Shown: positions 10,592-18,561 of the stretch, piece after piece
Layout of the letters: each line of letters starts with the position of its first letter
Numbering within the stretch: position 1 is the stretch's first letter
From: Spirochaetota bacterium
Lineage (GTDB): Bacteria; Spirochaetota; Spirochaetia; Treponematales; UBA12059
Assembly: GCA_003247225.1 (NCBI GenBank)
Contig: QKAK01000024.1
Span: forward strand, 1 to 32,996
Direction of reading: 5' to 3'
Length of the DNA stretch: 32,996 bases
Notes under the pieces: model-generated
Databases searched by the model: none
What the model was told of the DNA's origin: nothing
The model's input: the letters and a program-made list of their open reading frames with translations, nothing else
Made by a program: the position numbers and the translations under genes

Positions 10592-12385
10592 ATGTACGGT
10601 TACAACGGCAAGATACTACGGGTCAACCTGACCGATCGCTCGATCAAGGTGGAGGCGTTGGACGAGGCTAAGGCTCGGAAGTATATCGGCGGACGAGGCC
10701 TTGGCACCAGGATGATGATGGACGAAGTCGACCCGTCGGTCGACGCGCTATCGCCGGCGAACAAGCTGATGATCGTTACCGGCCCGTTGACCGGCACGGC
10801 GACGCCGACCGGCGGCCGGTACATGGCCGTGACCAAGTCGCCGCTGACCGGTACCATCGCCAGCTCCAACTCGGGAGGGTACTTCGGCGCCGAGCTGAAG
10901 TTCGCCGGCTGGGACGCGATAATACTCGAGGGCAAGGCCAGCGCGCCCGTATACATGAACGTCGTCGACGATACGGTCGAGCTGCTCGACGCCGCGCCGC
11001 TATGGGGCAAGGCGCTATCGGAGACGACCGACGCGCTCGAGGCCGCGCACGGCGCGAAGGCCCGCATCCTCGCGATCGGCCCCGCGGGCGAGCGGCTCTC
11101 GCTGCTCGCCGCGATCATGAACGACCGCTGGCGCGCCGCGGGGCGCTCCGGCGTCGGCGCGGTGATGGGCTCTAAGAACCTCAAGGCCATCGTCGTCAAG
11201 GGCTCGGGCAAGGTCGCCGTCGCGGACGAGGCCGCCCTCAAGGACGCCTTCGCCGTCTGCATGCGGAAGATCAAGGATAACGGCGTCACCGGAACAGGCC
11301 TCCCGACCTACGGTACCGCCGTGCTCGTCAACATAATCAACGAGAACGGCGTGTTCCCGACCAACAACTTCCAGGAAGCCGTCTTCGACAAGGCCGAGGA
11401 CATCTCGGGCGAGGCCCTGGCCGAGAAGTACCTGAAGAAGAAGGACCCGTGCTTCCGGTGCCCGATAGCCTGCGGCCGGTACTGCGAGGTCGACGACGTC
11501 AAGGGCGGCGGGCCCGAGTACGAGACGATATGGGCGTTCGGCGGCGACTGCGGCGTCTCGTCGCTCGGCGAGATCATCAAGGCGAACTACTGGTGCAACG
11601 AGTACGGCCTCGACACCATCTCCGCGGGGGCGACGCTCGCGGCGGCGATGGAGCTGTACCAGCGGGGCCTGGTCAAGAAGGCCGACTTCGGCGACGGCCC
11701 CGCGCTTGAGTTCGGCAACGCGGACTCGATCGTCGAGTGGACCAAGCGCATGGGCAGGGTCGAGGGCTTCGGCGCCAAGCTGGCCCAGGGCTCGTATCGC
11801 CTCTGCGAATCGTACGGCGTCCCCGAGCTGTCGATGACCGTCAAGAAGCAGGAACTACCCGCCTACGACCCGCGCGGCATCATGGGCCACGGCGTCCAGT
11901 ACGCGACGAGCAACCGAGGCGGCTGCCACGTGCGCGGCTACATGATCTCCCCCGAGATACTCGGCCTCCCTGAGAAGCTCGACCGCCTTGAGACCGCCGG
12001 CAAGCCCGGCTGGGCCAAGGTATTCCAGGACTTCACCGCGGCCATCGACTCGGTCGGGCTCTGCCTCTTCACGTCGTTCGCCATGGGCGCGGACGACTAC
12101 GCCGCCCTGTACAACGCCGTCTGCGGCGGCGGGATCACGGGGGCAGACTTCGTCACGGCCGGCGAGCGGATCTGGAACCTGGAGAAGCGGTACAACCTGG
12201 CCGCGGGCATCGGCCCCGACCAGGACACCCTGCCCCCGAGGCTGCTCGAGGAGCCAGTGCCGGCCGGCCCGTCCAAGGGCCTGGTGCACCCGCTGGCCAA
12301 GATGCTGCCCGAGTACTACTCGCTGCGCGGATGGGACGCGAAGGGCGTACCGACCGAGGCCAAGCTGAAGGCCCTCGGCCTGTAG
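10592..12385 (+). CDS. aor: Tungsten-type aldehyde:ferredoxin oxidoreductase
   Basis: Oxidises an aldehyde to a carboxylic acid with ferredoxin as electron acceptor, or the reverse, using a bis-pterin tungsten (or molybdenum) centre and one [4Fe-4S] cluster. The 597-residue length is normal for the family. The N-terminal signature GYNGKILRVNLT and the 'GPLTGTATPTGGRYMAVTKSPLTG' region are AOR hallmarks. Cluster ligands are C287, C290 and C294 (CFRCPIAC) plus C491 in DSVGLC, matching the spacing in the archaeal enzyme. The ATG at 10592 lies after AGGGGG (10581-10586); upstream in-frame codons fall across the predicted transcription start. It heads an operon with a radical SAM maturase and a MoaD-like carrier. 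The substrate cannot be read from the sequence; the AcoR-like regulator hints at a metabolic aldehyde. Confidence 0.95.
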   Translation: MYGYNGKILRVNLTDRSIKVEALDEAKARKYIGGRGLGTRMMMDEVDPSVDALSPANKLMIVTGPLTGTATPTGGRYMAVTKSPLTGTIASSNSGGYFGAELKFAGWDAIILEGKASAPVYMNVVDDTVELLDAAPLWGKALSETTDALEAAHGAKARILAIGPAGERLSLLAAIMNDRWRAAGRSGVGAVMGSKNLKAIVVKGSGKVAVADEAALKDAFAVCMRKIKDNGVTGTGLPTYGTAVLVNIINENGVFPTNNFQEAVFDKAEDISGEALAEKYLKKKDPCFRCPIACGRYCEVDDVKGGGPEYETIWAFGGDCGVSSLGEIIKANYWCNEYGLDTISAGATLAAAMELYQRGLVKKADFGDGPALEFGNADSIVEWTKRMGRVEGFGAKLAQGSYRLCESYGVPELSMTVKKQELPAYDPRGIMGHGVQYATSNRGGCHVRGYMISPEILGLPEKLDRLETAGKPGWAKVFQDFTAAIDSVGLCLFTSFAMGADDYAALYNAVCGGGITGADFVTAGERIWNLEKRYNLAAGIGPDQDTLPPRLLEEPVPAGPSKGLVHPLAKMLPEYYSLRGWDAKGVPTEAKLKALGL

Positions 12386-12396
12386 CCGCGAGCCCG

Positions 12397-13437
12397 ATGC
12401 CGCTACGGAAGCTGTACCTCGAGCTGACGAGCCGGTGCAACCTCGACTGCTCCATGTGCTATCGCGGCACGTGGAGCGACGCCGAGGCCGACATGGCCCC
12501 GGAGCTCTACGAGTCCATCAAGGCCCAGGCGCTCGGCTCGCCGGAGCCCGGCGCCGTCGTGCTCGGCGGCATCGGCGAGCCGAGCGCCTCGCCCCTGTTC
12601 GCCGACGCCCTGGAATCCTTCGGCGGGCGGCGGCTCGTCGTGACGAGCAACGGCGTCGGCTACGGCGACGGGCTCGTGGAGGCGGTCGCCCGCCGCGCCG
12701 AGCTCTTCATGGTGTCAGTCGACGGGCTCGAGGATACCTATCGCCGGATCAGGGGCGCGGCGCTCGGCGAGGCGACCTCGACGATGGCCCGCGTGCTCGA
12801 TACGCGGAGGCGCGCGGGGCTGCCTGGCTCGAACGTAGGCGTGCAGTTCGTACTGTCCAGGGACAACGCCGCGGACGCGGAGGGCGTGATCGGGCTGGCC
12901 GCCAGCCTACGCGCCAGGCTCGTCGTCGTGTCCCACATATTGCCGCAGACGCCGGAGCAGGACGCGTCGGCGATGTACGGCCGCGTCGCCCCCGACGACG
13001 CCAAGAGGCTCTTCGCGGCGCTCCGCGCCAAGGCGATGCGCCTCGGCGTAGCGCTGACGCTGCCGAACCTCGAGCCGAGGACGGAGCGACGCTGCGCGTT
13101 CATCGAGGACGACGCGGCGGTCGTCACCGCGGACGGCCGCGTGGCGCCGTGCTACCGCCTCGCCCACGGCTACCCCGAGTACGTCCTCGGCCGCCGCAAG
13201 GACGTGCTCGCCCATTCCTTCGGCGACGCGGCGAAGGCTAGCCTCGCCTCCGTATGGGCCGACCGGGCGTACGAGGACTTCAGGCGTACCATATACGCCA
13301 ACCGCTATCCGTCATGCATCGACTGCGACCTCGTGGACGGCTGCGACCTGTGCCGCGACACGAGCTCGGACTGCCATTCGGGCCAGCCGTCCTGCGCCGA
13401 TTGCCCTTGGAGCAGGGGCTTCACCCTATGCCCCTGA
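12397..13437 (+). CDS. Radical SAM/SPASM protein, probable tungsten-oxidoreductase maturase
   Basis: A 346-residue radical SAM enzyme with the canonical cluster motif CNLDCSMC (C14, C18, C21) right at the N-terminus. 'LGGIGEPSASPL' (glycine-rich SAM region) and 'VTSNGVGY' follow. The C-terminal third is cysteine-rich, with CAFIED, VAPCYR, YPSCIDCDLVDGCDLC and later SCADCPW, i.e. a SPASM-like domain for extra iron-sulfur clusters. Radical SAM proteins beside AOR-family genes are described as tungsten cofactor oxidoreductase maturases, and this fits by position and architecture; the reaction is not known to me. The ATG at 12397 is 11 bases after the oxidoreductase stop and lacks a clear ribosome-binding site, so translation is probably coupled. 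A longer in-frame start would overlap the oxidoreductase. Confidence 0.85.
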   Translation: MPLRKLYLELTSRCNLDCSMCYRGTWSDAEADMAPELYESIKAQALGSPEPGAVVLGGIGEPSASPLFADALESFGGRRLVVTSNGVGYGDGLVEAVARRAELFMVSVDGLEDTYRRIRGAALGEATSTMARVLDTRRRAGLPGSNVGVQFVLSRDNAADAEGVIGLAASLRARLVVVSHILPQTPEQDASAMYGRVAPDDAKRLFAALRAKAMRLGVALTLPNLEPRTERRCAFIEDDAAVVTADGRVAPCYRLAHGYPEYVLGRRKDVLAHSFGDAAKASLASVWADRAYEDFRRTIYANRYPSCIDCDLVDGCDLCRDTSSDCHSGQPSCADCPWSRGFTLCP

Positions 13438-13453
13438 TCGCCGGGAGGTGGAT

Positions 13454-13678
13454 ATGAAGGTAGAGGCGAGGCTATTCGCGACGCTGCGGGAGGGCCGCGG
13501 CAAGGTACTCGGAATCGAGCTGCCCGAGGGGGCGACGGTAGCCGACCTGGCCGCTCGGCTGACGATCGGCCGAAAGGACATCGCGATCCTGCTCGTCGGG
13601 GGCCGCGACGCCGCGCTGGATAAGCCGCTCTCGGACGGGGACGTCGTGTCGATCTTCCCGCCGGTGGGAGGAGGCTGA
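13454..13678 (+). CDS. MoaD/ThiS-family sulfur carrier for pterin cofactor
   Basis: A 74-residue ubiquitin-fold protein of the MoaD/ThiS family. The C-terminus 'DGDVVSIFPPVGGG' matches the MoaD end, where the terminal glycine becomes a thiocarboxylate that donates sulfur to the dithiolene of molybdopterin. One glycine follows the usual GG pair, so trimming or use of the final Gly would be needed. The ATG at 13454 follows GGGAGG (13443-13448) with good spacing and is preferred over the GTG at 13448. It closes the aldehyde oxidoreductase operon, 16 bases after the radical SAM gene. A pterin carrier dedicated to the tungsten enzyme is the likely role. No MoaE or activating enzyme is in the window. 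Confidence 0.85.
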   Translation: MKVEARLFATLREGRGKVLGIELPEGATVADLAARLTIGRKDIAILLVGGRDAALDKPLSDGDVVSIFPPVGGG

Positions 13679-13711
13679 ACGCCGCGCGGGGGCCGCGACG
13701 GCGGGGCGCCA

Positions 13712-13740
13712 TTGACAGGCGGCCGTAGCGTTGGTAGCCT
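13712..13740 (+). promoter_or_regulatory. Sigma-70-type promoter of purine nucleoside phosphorylase
   Basis: A perfect TTGACA (13712-13717), a 17-base spacer and TAGCCT (13735-13740) place the start near 13747, 27 bases before the ATG. This separates the phosphorylase from the preceding sigma-54 operon. Confidence 0.6.
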
Positions 13741-13773
13741 GTCTCCCCACTATTGCCACTTGAGGAGGGCGAC

Positions 13774-14598
13774 ATGGACGCCAGAACGCAGGTACGAGAA
13801 GCCGCCGAGTATATAGCCGCGAGGATGCGGGTCAAGCCGACGATAGCGCTGGTGCTCGGCTCCGGCCTCGGCAGCCTGGCCGACGAGGTCGAGGACGCCG
13901 TCGCCCTGCCCTACGGCGAGATACCGCATTTCCCGTCGTCGACCGCGCCGGGCCACGCCGGACGCCTCGTCGTCGGCACGATCGCGGGCAAGGCCGTGCT
14001 CGTGATGCAGGGCCGCTTCCACTACTACGAGGGCCATCCGCTCGAGCGCATCGCGTTCCCGGTGCGCGTCTTCAAGGCGCTCGGGATAGATACGCTGTTC
14101 CTGACCAACGCCGCCGGCGGCGCGAACGAGGGCTACGAGCCCGGCGACTTCATGATCATCCGCGACCACATCAATATCATGGGCCAGAACCCGCTCATAG
14201 GGCCGAACGACGACGGGCTCGGCCCGCGATTCCCCGACATGTCGACGACCTGGACGCCCGAGCTGGCCGACGCCGCCAGGCGGGCGGCCGCGGACGTGGG
14301 CGTCGGCGCTCGCGAGGGCGTCTACATGTGGTTCACCGGGCCGAGCTTCGAGACGCCGGCCGAGGTCAGGCTCGCGCGCATGCTCGGAGCCGACGCCGTC
14401 GGCATGTCCACCGTGCCCGAGGCCACCGTCGCCCGCCACTGCGGCATGCGTATCGTCGGCATATCGTGCATCACCAACATGGCCGCCGGCATCCTGCCCC
14501 AGCCCATCACCGGCGAGGAGGTGATCGAGATCGCCAACCGGCGCCGGCCCCAGTTCGTCGCCCTGGTCAAGCGGACGATAGAGCTGATCAGGGATTGA
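13774..14598 (+). CDS. punA: Purine nucleoside phosphorylase, trimeric class
   Basis: Cleaves purine (deoxy)ribonucleosides with phosphate to the free base and (deoxy)ribose-1-phosphate, in purine salvage. At 274 residues it has the usual length of the trimeric PNP family. Visible signatures include the phosphate-binding 'LGSGLG' near residue 30, 'GRFHYYEGH', 'LTNAAGG', the purine-site 'GPSFETPAE', 'DAVGMSTVPE' and 'SCITNMAAGI'. The Asn in this last motif is the residue that usually selects 6-oxopurines (guanosine, inosine). The ATG at 13774 follows GAGGAGG with correct spacing and is chosen over an upstream in-frame TTG. It has its own promoter and terminator, so it stands alone between two operons and need not be functionally tied to either. 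Confidence 0.93.
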   Translation: MDARTQVREAAEYIAARMRVKPTIALVLGSGLGSLADEVEDAVALPYGEIPHFPSSTAPGHAGRLVVGTIAGKAVLVMQGRFHYYEGHPLERIAFPVRVFKALGIDTLFLTNAAGGANEGYEPGDFMIIRDHINIMGQNPLIGPNDDGLGPRFPDMSTTWTPELADAARRAAADVGVGAREGVYMWFTGPSFETPAEVRLARMLGADAVGMSTVPEATVARHCGMRIVGISCITNMAAGILPQPITGEEVIEIANRRRPQFVALVKRTIELIRD

Positions 14599-14622
14599 GC
14601 CCGCCTGCTACCTAGTACCGTA

Positions 14623-14657
14623 CCGACCCGGAAGGCCCCGCCGTCCGGGTCGGTTTT
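14623..14657 (+). terminator. Intrinsic terminator of the nucleoside phosphorylase gene
   Basis: Perfect 10-bp stem CCGACCCGGA (14623-14632) with TCCGGGTCGG (14644-14653), 11-base loop, followed by TTTT. It lies 25 bases after the stop codon. Confidence 0.92.
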
Positions 14658-14660
14658 CTA

Positions 14661-14688
14661 TTGACATATCGCCTATACGGGGTACACT
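14661..14688 (+). promoter_or_regulatory. Sigma-70-type promoter of the aminotransferase-aldolase-kinase operon
   Basis: TTGACA (14661-14666), 16-base spacer, TACACT (14683-14688). The predicted start near 14695 falls on the first base of the palindromic operator. Confidence 0.65.
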
Positions 14689-14694
14689 GCATAC

Positions 14695-14716
14695 AAAGTG
14701 AGTGATCGCTCACTTT
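14695..14716. promoter_or_regulatory. TetR-style palindromic operator
   Basis: A 22-bp palindrome with half-sites AAAGTGAG and CTCACTTT around a TGATCG centre; only one symmetric base pair deviates. Length and sequence (GTGAG...CTCAC) resemble TetR-family operators, and a TetR gene lies at the end of this gene group (18562-19233). It overlaps the predicted transcription start, so bound protein would block initiation. Assignment to that TetR protein is inferred; I see no second copy at the regulator's own promoter. Confidence 0.7.
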
Positions 14717-14726
14717 ATGCTATGAC

Positions 14727-14744
14727 GCGCGCCTAACGGCGCGC
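14727..14744 (+). promoter_or_regulatory. Leader hairpin upstream of the aminotransferase ribosome-binding site
   Basis: GCGCGCC (14727-14733), loop TAAC, GGCGCGC (14738-14744), a perfect 7-bp stem in the leader. It ends six bases before AAGGAG (14751-14756). It has no U-tract and is not a known riboswitch; it may stabilise the mRNA 5' end. Confidence 0.4.
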
Positions 14745-14762
14745 CGCCCTAAGGAGAGCCAT

Positions 14763-16235
14763 ATGTCATTCGCTATCAGCTCGTACGATAAGCCCGACGA
14801 GATATACTCCGCCCTGGACGCCCTCGTCTCGCGGCCGCCGGTGCCGCTCAAGAAGGAGGCGCTCGAGCGCTACCTGGACTTCTACGAGACCGGCTGCCCG
14901 GTCTCCAAGGCCACGGTGACCGAGGCCAAGCGCTACATACCCGGCGGCGTGCAGCACAACCTCGCCTTCAACTACCCCTTCCCGCTGGTGATAGACCGGG
15001 CCGAGGGCGCCTACCTCCACGACGCCGACGGCCACCGCTACATCGACTTCCTGCAGGCCGGCGGCCCGACGATACTGGGCAGCAACGACCCTGTCGTCCG
15101 CGACCAGGTCATCGACGTGCTCAGGCGCGTCGGCCCGTCGACCGGCTTGTTCCACGAGTTCGAGCTCAAGCTGGCCAAGGAGATATGCTCGCACATGCCG
15201 GCCGTCGAGATGTTCAGGATGCTCGGCTCCGGCACCGAGGCGGTGATGGCCGCGATCCGCGTGGCCAGGCTGGCGACCGGCAAGAGGCGGGTGATCAAGG
15301 TCGGCGGCGCCTACCACGGCTGGAGCGACCAGCTGGTCTACAGCCTCAAGATCCCGAAGACCGGGCGCTTCGAGGCCCACGGCATCCCCGGCAGCGCCCA
15401 GCGGCTGACCGACGAGGTCGCGCCGAACGACCTAGGCTCGCTCGAGCGCAAGCTCGCCGCCAACCGCCTGCGCGGAGGCACCGCCTGCGTGCTGATCGAG
15501 CCGGTCGGCCCGGAGTCCGGCACCCGTCCCGTCGCGTTCGACTACAACAAGGGCGTGCGCGCGCTGTGCGACAAGTACGGCGCCCTGCTCGTGTTCGACG
15601 AGGTGGTCACCGCGTTCCGCGTCGGCCTCGAGGGCGCCCAGGGCTACTTCGGCGTGCGGCCGGACCTGACCACCTTCGGCAAGATCGTCGCCGGCGGCTA
15701 CCCGTCGGCCGGCGGCCTCGGCGGTCGCAAGGACCTGATACTGATGATGGCCGCCGGGCTCGAGAGCGGTAAGAAGCGGGCCTACGTCGGCGGTACCATG
15801 GCCGCGAACCCGCTGTCGTCGGCCGCCGGCTACTTCACGATCAAGGAGATCGAGAAGCGCGACGCCTGCGCCGTAGCCGGGCGCGCCGGCGACAGGCTGA
15901 CCGCCGGCCTCAAGAAGATGATAGCCGATCGCGGCCTGCCCTTCGTAGCGTACAACCAGGGCTCCATCTGCCATCTCGAGACGGTCGGCGCGATGTTCAT
16001 CAAGATGGACTATCTCAAGATCGTGCGCGTCCTCAAGGAAATAAAGATCCGCAAGAAGATGATGGAGACCTACGGAGCGGCCTACGCGGCCGAGGGCATC
16101 GTGACGCTCGCGGGCAGCCGCATGTACACGAGCGGGGCCGACGACGACGCGGTCATCGACGACGCGCTCGCCAGGTTCGGCCGGGTCTTCGACAACGTCG
16201 ACGTAGAGGCGATGAGGAACGGGGCCGCCGAATGA
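14763..16235 (+). CDS. Class III PLP aminotransferase, glutamate-1-semialdehyde aminomutase-like
   Basis: A 490-residue fold-type I PLP enzyme. The closest recognisable family is glutamate-1-semialdehyde aminomutase-like class III aminotransferases: 'GSGTEAVMAAIRVAR' (155-169) binds the cofactor phosphate, 'AYHGW' (183-187) stacks on PLP, 'LLVFDEVVTAFRVG' (275-288) holds the pyridine-binding Asp279, and 'TFGKIVAGGYPSAGG' (304-318) carries the Schiff-base Lys307. It is longer than HemL (about 430 residues) because of an N-terminal extension of about 50 residues. It heads an operon with a sugar-phosphate aldolase and an FGGY kinase rather than heme genes, so a catabolic transamination is more likely than tetrapyrrole synthesis. 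AAGGAGA supports the ATG at 14763. The substrate is not identifiable. Confidence 0.85.
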   Translation: MSFAISSYDKPDEIYSALDALVSRPPVPLKKEALERYLDFYETGCPVSKATVTEAKRYIPGGVQHNLAFNYPFPLVIDRAEGAYLHDADGHRYIDFLQAGGPTILGSNDPVVRDQVIDVLRRVGPSTGLFHEFELKLAKEICSHMPAVEMFRMLGSGTEAVMAAIRVARLATGKRRVIKVGGAYHGWSDQLVYSLKIPKTGRFEAHGIPGSAQRLTDEVAPNDLGSLERKLAANRLRGGTACVLIEPVGPESGTRPVAFDYNKGVRALCDKYGALLVFDEVVTAFRVGLEGAQGYFGVRPDLTTFGKIVAGGYPSAGGLGGRKDLILMMAAGLESGKKRAYVGGTMAANPLSSAAGYFTIKEIEKRDACAVAGRAGDRLTAGLKKMIADRGLPFVAYNQGSICHLETVGAMFIKMDYLKIVRVLKEIKIRKKMMETYGAAYAAEGIVTLAGSRMYTSGADDDAVIDDALARFGRVFDNVDVEAMRNGAAE

Positions 16236-16885
16236 CCGAGGCCGAGGCGAGGGAGGCGGTCCGCGCGGCGGGCGTCCGCCTGGTCGAGGAGGGCCTGGTC
16301 GCCGGCACCTGGGGCAACGTGTCGCTGCGCTTCTCCGACGACGAGATAGCCATAACGCCGACCGGCACCGACTACATGGCCATGAAGGCCGAGGATATCG
16401 TCATCGTCAGCCTTCGGACAGGGGCGGCCCGCGGCGGCAAGCCGTCGAGCGAGCTCCATATGCACGAGGCCGTCTACGCCGCGAGGCCCGAGATCCGGGC
16501 CGTCGTCCACACCCACTCGATGAGCGCGTCGACCGTCGCGGCCGCCAGGCGCGAGGTGCCGCCGGTGCTCGACGACCTGGCGCAGATCGTCGGCCCGACC
16601 CTGCGCGTGGCCGACTACTCGCTGCCGGGCTCCAAGAGGATGGGCAAGGCGGTGGTCAGGGCGATGGCGGGGCGGATGGCGGCGCTGATGGCAAACCACG
16701 GACTCGTCGCCTGCGGCCGCGACCTCAAAGAGGCGGTACTCTGCGCCCAGATAGCGGAGAAGGGCTGCCGCGCCTTCGTCGAGGCCGAGTTCCTCGGCGG
16801 CGCCGAGAGCGTCGGCCGCTTCGAGGCCGCGGTGATGCACCAGGTCTACCTGAAGAAATACTCGAAAGGCAAGGGCGAGCGATGA
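16232..16885 (+). CDS. Class II aldolase/adducin-family sugar-phosphate aldolase
   Basis: A 217-residue zinc aldolase of the FucA/AraD family, which performs (retro-)aldol cleavage or epimerisation of phosphorylated sugars. The metal-site residues are all in place: E74 (SSELHMH), H93 and H95 (VVHTHS) and H156 (ANHGL). 'GTWGNVSLR' (26-34) and 'TPTGTDY' (42-48) are the usual phosphate-binding loops. FucA-type enzymes release DHAP from ketose-1-phosphates. The start codon overlaps the aminotransferase stop (ATGA at 16232-16235), and the same 4-base overlap occurs with the kinase, so the three proteins are translationally coupled and likely act on one pathway. Relatives without phosphate act as dehydratases or decarboxylating aldolases, so the exact reaction remains open. 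Confidence 0.88.
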   Translation: MTEAEAREAVRAAGVRLVEEGLVAGTWGNVSLRFSDDEIAITPTGTDYMAMKAEDIVIVSLRTGAARGGKPSSELHMHEAVYAARPEIRAVVHTHSMSASTVAAARREVPPVLDDLAQIVGPTLRVADYSLPGSKRMGKAVVRAMAGRMAALMANHGLVACGRDLKEAVLCAQIAEKGCRAFVEAEFLGGAESVGRFEAAVMHQVYLKKYSKGKGER

Positions 16886-18528
16886 AGGGCGACGAGCTGC
16901 TCGTCGTCGCCTACGACATAGGAACGACCGGCGCCAAGACCTGCCTCTACCGCTTCGACCGGGCCGGCGTCTCGCTCGCGGCGGCCGCGTCGTCAGAGTA
17001 CGGCATTCGCTTCCTGCCGAACGGCGGCGTCGAGCAGGATCCCGACGACTGGTGGAAGGCGATCTGCGCCGGTACCCGCGAGGTGCTGTCGCGCTCCGGC
17101 CGCCGCGCCGACGAGGTCAGGGCCGCGGCGTTCTGCTGCCAGATGCAGGGCCTCGTGCTGGTGGACGGCTCCGGCCGCGCGGTGCGGCCGGCGATGAGCT
17201 ACATGGACCAGCGCGGCGCCGAGCAGAAGAAGCGCGGGCTCGAGGACGCCGCGCTCAAGATAGCCGGCATGGACGCGCGCAAGCTGCTGCCGTCGCTCGC
17301 GGTCACCGGCGGCGTGTCGGCCAGCGCGAAGGACCCGGTCTGGAAGTACCACTGGGTCAGGGAAAACGAGCCCGAGGCCTTCGCCCGCGCCGAGCGCTGG
17401 CTCGACGTCAAGGAGTACCTCGTGGCCAAGGCCACCGGCCGCTTCGCGATGACGCCGGACTCGGCCAACGCCACCTTCATGTACGACACGCGGCCGTCCA
17501 GGCTCGACGGGCGGGGCCTGGGCTCCTGGAGCGACGCGATGTGCCGCCTGTTCGACGTCGAGCGCTCGATGCTGCCGGAGGTGGTGGCGCCGACCGAGGT
17601 GGTCGGGCCGGCGCTGCCGGCGGCGGCGGCCGAGCTCGGCCTCGCGGCGGGCACGCCGGTCTTCGGCGGCGGCGGCGACCTGTCCCTCGTCGGGCTGGGT
17701 TCCGGCGCCGTGGAGCCCGGCGAGGTCCACGTGTACATGGGCACCTCCGGCTGGGTATCGGCCGTCACCGACCGCCGCGTCGTCGACACGGACGCGATGA
17801 TAGCGTCGGTCATGGGCGCACGCGCCGGCCTGTACAACTACATGTCGGAGCAGGAGACCTCGGGCAAGTGCGTCGAATGGGTACGCGACCACCTGGTGCT
17901 CGACGAGGTCGGCGCCTACCTCGGCGCCAGGAACGCCGCCCAGGACCCGGACGCCCGCTACGCGTCGCTCTACGAGCTGCTCGACGAGACGATAGAGTCG
18001 GTCGCGCCCGGCTCCGACGGCGTGATGTTCGCGCCGTGGCTCCACGGCAACCGCTCGCCGTTCGAGGACCCGGCCGCGCGCGGCGCGTTCTTCAATATCG
18101 GCCTCGGCGCCGGCAAGCGCTCGCTCGTGCGCTCGGTGGCGGAGGGCGTCGCGATGCATAACCGCTGGCAGCTCGAGTCGATACGGCGGAAGACCGCCGC
18201 GCGCGGCCCGATACGCTTCGTGGGCGGCGGGGCGCGGTCGCGGGCCGAGGCTAGGATCATGGCGGACGTGCTCGGCGAGACGATCGAGACGGTCGACTCG
18301 CCGCAGAACTCGGGCGCGCTCGGCGCGGCGATGCTGTGCGCCTACGGGCTCGGCATGATGGCGTCGCTCGCCGACGCGAGGACGATGGTGCGTCCCAAGG
18401 AGGTATTCGAGCCGGACGCCTCGCTGGCGGGGCTGTACGCCGAGCGCTTCGCGGTGTTCAAGCGTTTCTATTATAGGAACAAGCCGCTCTTCGCGGCGCT
18501 CAACGGCCCCGGGGCCCGTCCGGCGTAG
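16882..18528 (+). CDS. FGGY-family carbohydrate kinase, unknown substrate
   Basis: A 548-residue ATP-dependent kinase of the FGGY family (xylulokinase, fuculokinase, glycerol kinase relatives). The N-terminal ATPase-fold domain begins 'VVAYDIGTTGAKT' (phosphate loop, D12). 'SYMDQRG' (106-112) lies in the substrate cleft, and D266 in 'FGGGGDLSLVG' is the expected catalytic base. 'YMGTSGW' (285-291) and, near residue 450, 'FVGGGARS' mark the C-terminal ATP-binding domain. It is somewhat longer than xylulokinase (about 500). It overlaps the aldolase gene by four bases (ATGA). In known routes an FGGY kinase makes the ketose-1-phosphate that a class II aldolase then splits, so this pair mirrors FucK-FucA. 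The sugar or polyol used here is not known. Confidence 0.88.
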   Translation: MKGDELLVVAYDIGTTGAKTCLYRFDRAGVSLAAAASSEYGIRFLPNGGVEQDPDDWWKAICAGTREVLSRSGRRADEVRAAAFCCQMQGLVLVDGSGRAVRPAMSYMDQRGAEQKKRGLEDAALKIAGMDARKLLPSLAVTGGVSASAKDPVWKYHWVRENEPEAFARAERWLDVKEYLVAKATGRFAMTPDSANATFMYDTRPSRLDGRGLGSWSDAMCRLFDVERSMLPEVVAPTEVVGPALPAAAAELGLAAGTPVFGGGGDLSLVGLGSGAVEPGEVHVYMGTSGWVSAVTDRRVVDTDAMIASVMGARAGLYNYMSEQETSGKCVEWVRDHLVLDEVGAYLGARNAAQDPDARYASLYELLDETIESVAPGSDGVMFAPWLHGNRSPFEDPAARGAFFNIGLGAGKRSLVRSVAEGVAMHNRWQLESIRRKTAARGPIRFVGGGARSRAEARIMADVLGETIETVDSPQNSGALGAAMLCAYGLGMMASLADARTMVRPKEVFEPDASLAGLYAERFAVFKRFYYRNKPLFAALNGPGARPA

Positions 18529-18532
18529 GCGT

Positions 18533-18553
18533 CGCGCCCGTACGTCGGGCGCG
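18533..18553. terminator. Hairpin between convergent kinase and TetR genes
   Basis: Perfect 8-bp stem CGCGCCCG (18533-18540) with CGGGCGCG (18546-18553), loop TACGT. No U-tract on either side, so termination would be weak; its place between convergent genes supports the call. Confidence 0.45.
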
Positions 18554-18561
18554 TCGCGCCG

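Noticed and set aside
13679-13711. GC-rich stretch after the MoaD-like gene as a terminator
   Set aside because: Partial GC pairings only, with no clean stem and no U-tract, so no terminator is called.
13774-14598. Nucleoside phosphorylase as part of the aminotransferase operon
   Set aside because: It has its own TTGACA promoter and a strong terminator before the next promoter.
14727-14744. Leader hairpin as a riboswitch
   Set aside because: It is a single simple stem of seven pairs with no conserved aptamer features or alternative terminator.
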